From the NCBI RefSeq assembly GCF_001632365.1, contig NW_024468550.1, positions 288,888-352,887 of the forward strand: 64,000 nucleotides of DNA. Direction: 5' to 3'. Every line of letters starts with the position of its first letter. Positions within the stretch are counted from its first letter, which is position 1. This stretch comes from Laetiporus sulphureus 93-53 (taxonomy: Eukaryota > Basidiomycota > Agaricomycetes > Polyporales > Laetiporaceae). Both the position numbers and the translations under genes were made by a program. The notes beneath the pieces are model-generated. The model ran no database searches. It was given only the letters and a program-made list of their open reading frames with translations, and had not been told where the DNA came from. This document shows, piece after piece, positions 57,363 through 64,000 of this stretch.

Positions 57363-60300
57363 TCTTAATGTTCAACCACCGCGGTCTCATCGCTGAAAAC
57401 AAGCAGAGATTTTTTTCCATGCACGACTTTGCTGGTTTATTTTCCGTACCGACTGCTGCTCTTTGATTGCAGAAGCGGGTCTGTGGCCAAACCTACTGGC
57501 GTCAATCTCTGTGTTTCCTCCGGTGTCGTACCACCACGAGCCAACTTTTGGAAACGTTACAGGAGTGCTCTTGCCGTCATCTCAAAACCAGGCCACGTAA
57601 ACCGTGTGCTAGTGAGGAAACCGCTGACTGGACAAGAGCCTAGCCTTTTGAATTGCGTCCGAAGGCACCGACAGTGATCATCATTGCATGCTGTACAAAG
57701 TCATTACGCGATGTTCCTCGGACAAAAAATGCATCACTATAAATGATAAAAATGACAACACATAACGGCAAGAATTGACCGCGCAGGTACATCTACGAGG
57801 TGGGTTACAAGTGTAAGAGAGGAATGTGACTGCGTATCTCTTTAATAATAATCTGTGCTGCTTTCTCCCCTATCACAAGCGCAGTGGAGTAAGTGTTCTG
57901 CATCATTCATCAATTAGATTATTTCAATTTCTACAGGAGCATGCACGAAACGTACCGAGGCGACGTTGGCCGGCGCGATAGACATGTCTGTGGCAGTCAC
58001 ACATTATAATGGCTCTCCTCCAATGCAATGCTCTTACCCGCTACTTTCAGGCCCTGAACACCATATACGTTCAGCTGCGAGTCTACCACACCACCCTTGT
58101 TTCGCGCTTTCATGGCGCAGGTACCTAGCTATATTGAAGAAGAATTCCGCATCACTGCATAACCGTGGATCGAGCTGTGACGGACGACTTACGGAATGCC
58201 ATATAGTGCTCACAGAAGCACGCGTATGATCATCTATCGCCTTATCATCCTCCTCGTTGAAAACCAGGTTCGGCGCAGAGATCTCCACGGGCTGCGCACT
58301 CGCACGGCCCGCCGCTGCGCTGTGAGGTGCAAAATTCGGATGACCGGGCAAGTACTCGCCACGATAGTACGGCAGACGGCGCGCAAACTCGCGGCTACGC
58401 TTGTAAAGCCACCGTAGCAGAGCGAGATCGTCTTTGCTGCACCGCCCTGTCAGAATTAAGGAGGCTACGCAAGAGGTAGCACTCGCCAGCTGAGAAATTT
58501 AGGATCAAAGTCTGGAGGAGCATGGACGTTGTCCGCAGAGGTGATGTGGACGTATCCTATCGATGACGGCCGCAGCAGGAAGTAACAGACGTTCCAATAC
58601 TTTCCGGAGGGAACGTCAACGGGTTCCTTTCCGTACCTATGCAAGCGCATACAAGGGTAAACGCTGCTTTTAGACAACGGCGAAACCACCCACCAAGCGC
58701 CAGTGCCAAACCACATCACCGGTCGATCAGTTGCGTCCTCGAAAGCCTCAGCCCATCGCGAGTGAAAATCGGGACCAATATCTTGCAGTTCTTGCATCGT
58801 CGGGCGCAACTTGATGACTGCGTCGAGACCACTGTGCATTATTGTGGTCGTGATCAATCTCGACTTCCGCACACTATAAGCACCTACTTGGCAGCCATCA
58901 TTCCGGTACCGTCCTCGAACCATTGAGCGTTCCATTCTGCAAGTCAAGGTGAAATAAAGTTGACGGATACCGTAACCAAAATGCGGAATGTCTTACTATC
59001 AACCTCATCTGGATCATTCCTTTCAAGCGCATCATGCGTATCTGCCTTGTCGTCAGCGACATATGGCGCAAAGAGCCCTACATGGTCTACGAAGGCATTG
59101 GGTCTGGTCTCCACCTTTGAACGCATTTTGTCACCCACCATTATAATTCTCCCCCACGCCAGGGAGGTCCACAATTGTGTCAATACTGAGGTCCCGCAAC
59201 AGCTTCTCTCCGCCTATGCCCGATCGCTCCAGGATTCCAGGGGATCCGAAAGCTCCGGCCGAGATAACGACCAGGCGACGTGCATGGACAGTGTGGATCT
59301 GCTGCTTAGCTCCTGGCCCCGATTCATGCTTAGAAACATACTCGATGCCAACTGCGCGTTCGTTCCTACCCAAAAAAGGGCGTGTAAGGACCTTCACGAG
59401 ATCTATGGAAGATTGTGATTACCTGCAGATGACCCGCTTGACAACGTGCTCGGTGATGACGGTTAACTTTGTGGAATTCAACAGCTTGTACAAGTATTGA
59501 TGCGGCACATCCTGTCGTCTCCCGTTTGTGGCATCAATCCACCTGGAAGAATGTGAGTGCTGTCTTCACATATGTTGGCTCACGACGCACTTTGGATTTC
59601 GCTGCGAGTGATATTCATCAATGTTCCAGCGAAGCAGGGCCAGGAGCAGGAACCCACCCCATAAACATTGCATTCAGTCATCGCGTTGACATCGTCTGTG
59701 CTGCCGCGCTCCGGGTCATACTTGGCCGCGACGTCGAGAAATTGTCCTTCCAAGTTTCCGCGATACCCTCCCCAGGATACCTTGAGCGGACCGGAATCGC
59801 CATGCGTTTCCTTTCCTGACTCGATTTGGTATGTCTCCATCTATGTTATACAGGTCTGAGCATCTTATATGCTTTGGTTGTGATTGGCAGATGTCGCACC
59901 TTGCGTAAGAACGGCAGGAGATCCTTATATCCCCACCCTTTGTTACCATGAACGTTCTCCCAGTCGTCATAGTCAGAAACGCAAGCCCTCGCATACATCA
60001 TCCCTACCAAAGGTACAGTCAGGAACACCGAACGCGAAGCACAGACGGCATACAGTTAACGCTGGACCCTCCTCCCAGACACTGGGCGGTTGGGACAATA
60101 ACCGACCGTCCATCAAGATATTCGCTTTCCTTGCTGGCGTAGAACTTCATAGTGGTGGAGTCAGGACGCATGTGGCTGCGATACCGTGCAGGCTGGATAT
60201 GTGCGACGTCATCTTGCGTAGACGGGCCGGCTTCAACGATGAGGATGCTGAGATCAGGGAATTCTTCTGCCAGCCGGCTTGCGAGCACACAACCACTTGT

Positions 60301-61970
60301 GCCACCTGCGAATAGATTTGAAGCACGTTTCGAGGGTCCGCCACGTTGTGCATTTCTCCCTTACCTCCAGCCACAATGATATCCACCTCGAGTCCTACAG
60401 GTTGGTTCATGTTGAACGGAGGGGCGCCAAATGACAACCCTCACCATTTTCTCGGACTTTATCAGGCCTATGCAGCTGGGCTCGCTTCCACTGTACCGGT
60501 CTGCGCAGCCCGTCATGCGGCGTCAAGATAGGTTGCTCTGGCTCCTCATCGGTGAGAGCGACAGTGAAGCGATCAGCTGCTCAAACTACTCGCCCATTTA
60601 TTGCAGCCGACTGTCTAGGTTCGCCACTATCTACCCACGCCTAGTTCACCGCCGGAGACGTTACAACCATATGGAGCACGCTTGAACTGCTAAGTATGGA
60701 AGGACGTGCACGCAATCTGCACTCGGGAGCCGACTAACGGAGTATGCTGGATTGCGAGTCCTCATGCTCTGCGGTGCACATGCCTCTTCATGCCGTCATC
60801 AACGTACCTCGGGACTCTCGGTGCATTTGATGTCCCATTAGTCCTCCGGCTTGCTAGACCAACTGCATCTTCTCAGGTAGTCCCATACATTCTGATAATT
60901 TACGGCACGCTGGCCGCTCATTTCAATTGCGAGTAAGTAGCTCATTTCCGCTCGAGAGGGTATGTGTGATGTCCTTGTATATGGTACCACTGTCCGAACC
61001 AGGATTTGCTCGTGAGGAGGATGACTAGCACTTAGCATTGGTATTGATATCAGAGGACGCCTCCGGGTCCCGTGGTTGTAGCAGATCCCGACGAGCTTCT
61101 GTGTCTGGACAACTCCAGTGAGAATACCCCACCCCCACTGTGTACGCTCCATCCATCACTTCTGTCGCCTTCTCAATACATTTATATGATCTGATCAGAA
61201 CCCTTTCTCAGAGCCTCTTGTCGGGGGCCCCGTCTGTGAGACCGGTTCGAAGAGCGTGATCGCAAACTCATCTGAATCCCGGGATCACTCACAGGCTGCT
61301 CGACTTTCGTTGCAACGTTGGCTTTATTGCGGCCTTCCTGGCGATGCAGGCATCGTATGACTCAACAAATGATACAATGGCGGAGAACAAAGAGGTGATG
61401 CTAATCACATCAGCTGGGTCCGAGGATCCTCGGACTTTTCTTATCATCATCAGCTGCTAAGGTTTTCAATTTATATCTATGCGCGTCTACGTCGTTGATC
61501 ATTCCACCTCTTGAGACCGCCAACGAGCGGCTAACAAATAACAAGAACTTGTGACGAGCGGTCCAAAGAAGCATCATGAATCCGGTTACCCTCATTCAAA
61601 ATTCAACCTTCGATGCCGAACGTCGTAGGCCTCCATACGACGGTATGTTGTTCATCGTGGAAGCATGCATCATCTTTAGATATACGCAGGAAGCTAAGGA
61701 TGGCATAGGCTCAGCCTCGAGAATACACGCACCTACTGCACCGGCCTCGACTGTACTGTGGCACATGACACTGACTCATAAGCGCAATTTCCCCCACGGC
61801 GGCTCATTCTTGATCTGTGCATCCTCGCTCGCTTTTGATGACCTCAAGGTTCTTGTACGGAATCAAAAGGGGATGCACGCATAGGGTTCACGGGTCGTCT
61901 ATTATCGGCATAGTTGCCTTGTACAACAAACCTGCATTCAATGGATGACTATTCGTAGGAATTTAGAACT
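57363..61970 (-). repeat. Right arm of the large inverted duplication
   Basis: Reverse-complement partner of 49370-53662, slightly longer because of indels, including intron sequence lost from the left copy. It contains the apparently intact GMC-oxidase-like gene and about 1.5 kb upstream of it. The inner ends of the arms are about 3.7 kb apart, with the VHS-GAT gene between them. Confidence 0.88.
57805..60410 (-). CDS. GMC oxidoreductase (alcohol oxidase-like), apparently intact copy
   Basis: A flavin (FAD) alcohol oxidase-type enzyme producing an aldehyde and hydrogen peroxide; substrate not predictable. Start MNQPVGLEVDIIVAG at 60410, then GGTSGCVLASRLAEEFP after intron 1, IVPTAQCLGGGSSVN, NVHGNKGWGYKDLLPFLRK, HGDSGPLKVSWGGY, VVISAGAFGSPGILERSG, then AIDDHTRASVSTIWHS joined to LGTCAMKAR (the active-site His region kept here) and NVYGVQGLKVADMSIAPANV. 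About 14 introns are inferred, one with a GC donor (after the FLS codons near 58490) and one flanking an 11-nt exon. I saw no stop in the spliced frame, but I have not verified every junction. It ends Leu-His-Leu, so the peroxisomal Ser-Arg-Leu of the sister copy is lost. Its TATA position reads GATAAA. Expression and targeting may therefore be altered. Confidence 0.78.
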
Positions 61971-62555
61971 GTTTTGTTCCAAATGACTGAGTTTGAAAAT
62001 GTGACTCGTAAGCTGTTTCAGACCGTAACATAGTTTCGAATCCAACTAGGTACGACTTTGGATACGACTTTTCCAGATCATAGCCACCCTGTGCACGCAC
62101 TGGGACATGAGATCTCCATCAGCAAAAATGTCGAACACCGATCTGGGCCGATAACACAGACTTAGGTAGGCAATTCCCCCCCGCAATATGGCAATGCCAG
62201 ACAATGTCAGATAATGTCAGGCAATGTCTCATAGTGTCCGGCTAATTATCCCAGACAGGTATGCATTGCCTGACTCTGTCTGGCATTATCTGACTAGTAT
62301 TCAACAGGTATCCACAGATAATGGCACGGTATATATCGGGTTTTCCACTCGTTCTCTATCATGTCCGGAGTCTTTTCAGATAGTCTCAGCAGTGTAGATG
62401 TCCTTGTACTGATGCGAATAAAACTACGAGCATAAGATAATATCATTAAGATTTACTGGCCTAGTGTGACTCTCGTGCAAACACACAAGGACGTAGTACA
62501 TGTACTACCATCAGGTCCCAAAAAGAGCAAACTGCCACTAAGAAATGATTACTTA
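61971..62555. other. Interval with a small hairpin-forming repeat cluster
   Basis: Between about 62190 and 62330 the sequence carries repeated and inverted variants of CAGATAATGTCAGGCAATG (for example about 62203-62225 against CATTGCCTGAC...TTATCTGAC at 62265-62298). Such clusters are usual near the ends of CACTA-like and related DNA transposons, and the TE-associated ORF lies just to the right. No gene is visible. Confidence 0.45.
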
Positions 62556-64000
62556 CTATAGTGCCGCAAAAGGGATGTCATTATTGTCATCCTCATCATC
62601 CAACACAAGGTCCTCACCATCTTCGGGTCCAATGTCTCCCACTATCGCTGCCTCGAGACCATCATCGTTGTCATCTTCGTCAAGCATGTAGCCATAGTCA
62701 AGCTCCTCATCTTCGAGTTCCTCCTCCATCCCATCTTCTTCGCTAACACTGCGGCCCTCCGAGTCATCTTGCACAGCCAATGTATCATTGGAACCCACAG
62801 TTGATCTATCCATTTCATTGTCTTCGACTTCATCGGATGCTTCTGTGAAACATACAGGTATGTGCACGACAGTACCTTTGTGTCCTATACCACCACCTAG
62901 ATAGCGCATGAACATGTTGCGATCAACAAACCTATCAAACAGATAAAACAGATGAGTAGAATAAAGATCATAGCATAGAAAATGAGCAACTCACATATTC
63001 ACGTAATAAAATTCATAGTCCATATCTTCTTCCTCTGGCAGTCTTGCACAGGGTGACGCTGGTAGCAAGTCTGCTGTCCTTCCATAAGCGAATGCTGGGA
63101 TGATGTGTGCAGCTCGTATGATGACTGCAGGATTGAGAAACCCGAATGCGTTAGGATCGCTGCCGTCAATGAACCCAATGCGATGCAGATGCTGTGTCTC
63201 GAAGCCTTCTAGAGCATCAATGTCTCGTCCGTACCAGTGAACCCAGAGAACCTCCATTCGTTGTACTTCATCTGATGTTCAGAATGGTCCAGTATGCCTT
63301 ACGTTGACATGGAAGATACCGATGATGCGAGCATACCAGTATGGATGCTTGCTTGCCTCAGGATTATTGTCGTCGTCTTCTTCGTGTGCAGCAACCATAA
63401 TATTTGGGTGGGTGTGTGGATTGATGGAATCTTGCATGCAGCGCATATCATATGTAGTGTAATTGACTCGCAATACCTTATGGAAATACATTTGATTTTT
63501 CTCGAAGATCATCGTGTGGTGATCCTGGTGAGAAAAACCTCTTTCATCGCCATCATATGGACGCCCACGCAAGCGACCAAGGATGTGGTCCTTGAGGAGC
63601 AGAAGGAAATTCTGTGAAAATGTCAGCATTTAGAAACCATGACAGATGAAATGCTTACTGTGCAGGCAGGGTCATTTCTGTTTGATTGAAGCCATGAGGT
63701 AATATCTTCGGAATACCTCTGTGAGTCAGAAATGTGAAAGCGTGCTTCAGGAGATGTGAAAGGAAGTGGCTCATCAACTGCAAAATCGAGTGTTGCTCCA
63801 CGTAGCCCAGCAGTGCCTAGCAAACTTCCTTTGTTCCTCAAATCTGAGAAATTCCGTTCCTTATCGCAGTTGACCTTCTTCTTGGCTCGCAGTAGTTTCT
63901 TCTTCTTCCCATGAGATAGTCTATCGTCACTTCACTGGATTTGGTGCAATGCCATCTTATGATGCTGCTGTCTTGCTATCTGACCTGTGGCGTTGTTCTT
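62556..64000 (-). pseudogene. 3' part of a transposon-associated large ORF, runs off the window
   Basis: Coding pieces (minus): about 63999-63659, 63611-62995 and 62931-62556, joined by two short introns. Features are NFLLLLKDHILGRLRGR, then DERGFSHQDHHTMIFEKN, KHPYWYARIIGIFHVNVRHT, EVLWVHWYGRD, LHRIGFIDGSDPNAFGFLNP, IPAFAYGRTADLLP, EFYYVNMFVDRNMFMRYLGG GIGHK and an acidic Asp/Glu tail. I recognise this C-terminal layout as one that recurs in many copies in agaricomycete genomes next to DNA transposases, but I cannot give a firm family name. An in-frame TGA at 63279-63281 interrupts it. The upstream part lies outside the window. Confidence 0.65.

Noticed and set aside
1..64000. CRISPR arrays, bacterial operons, rRNA or tRNA genes
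   Set aside because: The repeats at 1.4-4 kb are degenerate and lack regular unique spacers; no tRNA-like cloverleaf or rRNA core was recognised by eye, and spliceosomal introns identify the DNA as eukaryotic.

Overview
The window looks like nuclear DNA of a filamentous basidiomycete, probably an Agaricomycete. The evidence is very short introns (mostly 47-75 nt, GT-AG with CTRAY-like branch sites), compact intron-rich housekeeping genes, a LINE with an RNase H domain, a chromodomain Ty3/gypsy element, and a repeated TE-associated reading frame of a type I recall from mushroom genomes. No database was consulted, so all family names come from motif recognition.

Layout. (1) 1-28.2 kb is AT-rich repeat territory without host genes. 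It holds long-arm foldback elements embedded in TAGTACTA-type repeats (0.3-4.3 kb), featureless DNA (4.3-10.5 kb), a full-length but decayed LINE on the minus strand (10536-16355, flanked by a 12-bp target duplication), and a complete decayed chromovirus (18123-26182, flanked by the target duplication CATCC) whose Pol ends in a chromodomain followed by a dUTPase-like domain. (2) 29.3-48.9 kb is a dense block of ten host genes, mostly in alternating orientation: RanBP2-type zinc-finger protein (+), DAHP synthase (-), PIH1-domain protein (+), two-LIM protein (-), eIF5A (+), small secreted Cys-rich protein (-), TAF8-like TFIID subunit (-), HMCES/SRAP protein (+), DEF1-like CUE protein (-) and rhodanese-dual-specificity phosphatase (+). 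(3) 49.4-62.0 kb is a large inverted duplication with arms of about 4.3-4.6 kb, each carrying a GMC/alcohol-oxidase-like gene; one copy is broken and the other appears intact. The arms flank a 3.7-kb centre with an intact VHS-GAT gene. (4) 62.5-64.0 kb holds the 3' part of a TE-associated ORF that runs off the window.

Exon structures were built by hand from splice sites and frame. For nine host genes (RanBP2, DAHPS, PIH1, LIM, eIF5A, secreted protein, TAF8-like, HMCES, DEF1-like) plus the phosphatase and VHS-GAT genes, the exon sums are exact multiples of three with domains continuous across every junction.

The most unusual observations are microexons of 4, 8, 11 and 12 nt that restore conserved or family-typical residues; two start codons only 8 bp apart in the divergent TAF8-like/HMCES pair; the chromodomain plus dUTPase end of the chromovirus; and a transition signature (Arg CGA to TGA stops, catalytic Asp to Asn) in the LINE and the LTR element, consistent with deamination of methylated cytosine or a RIP-like process.
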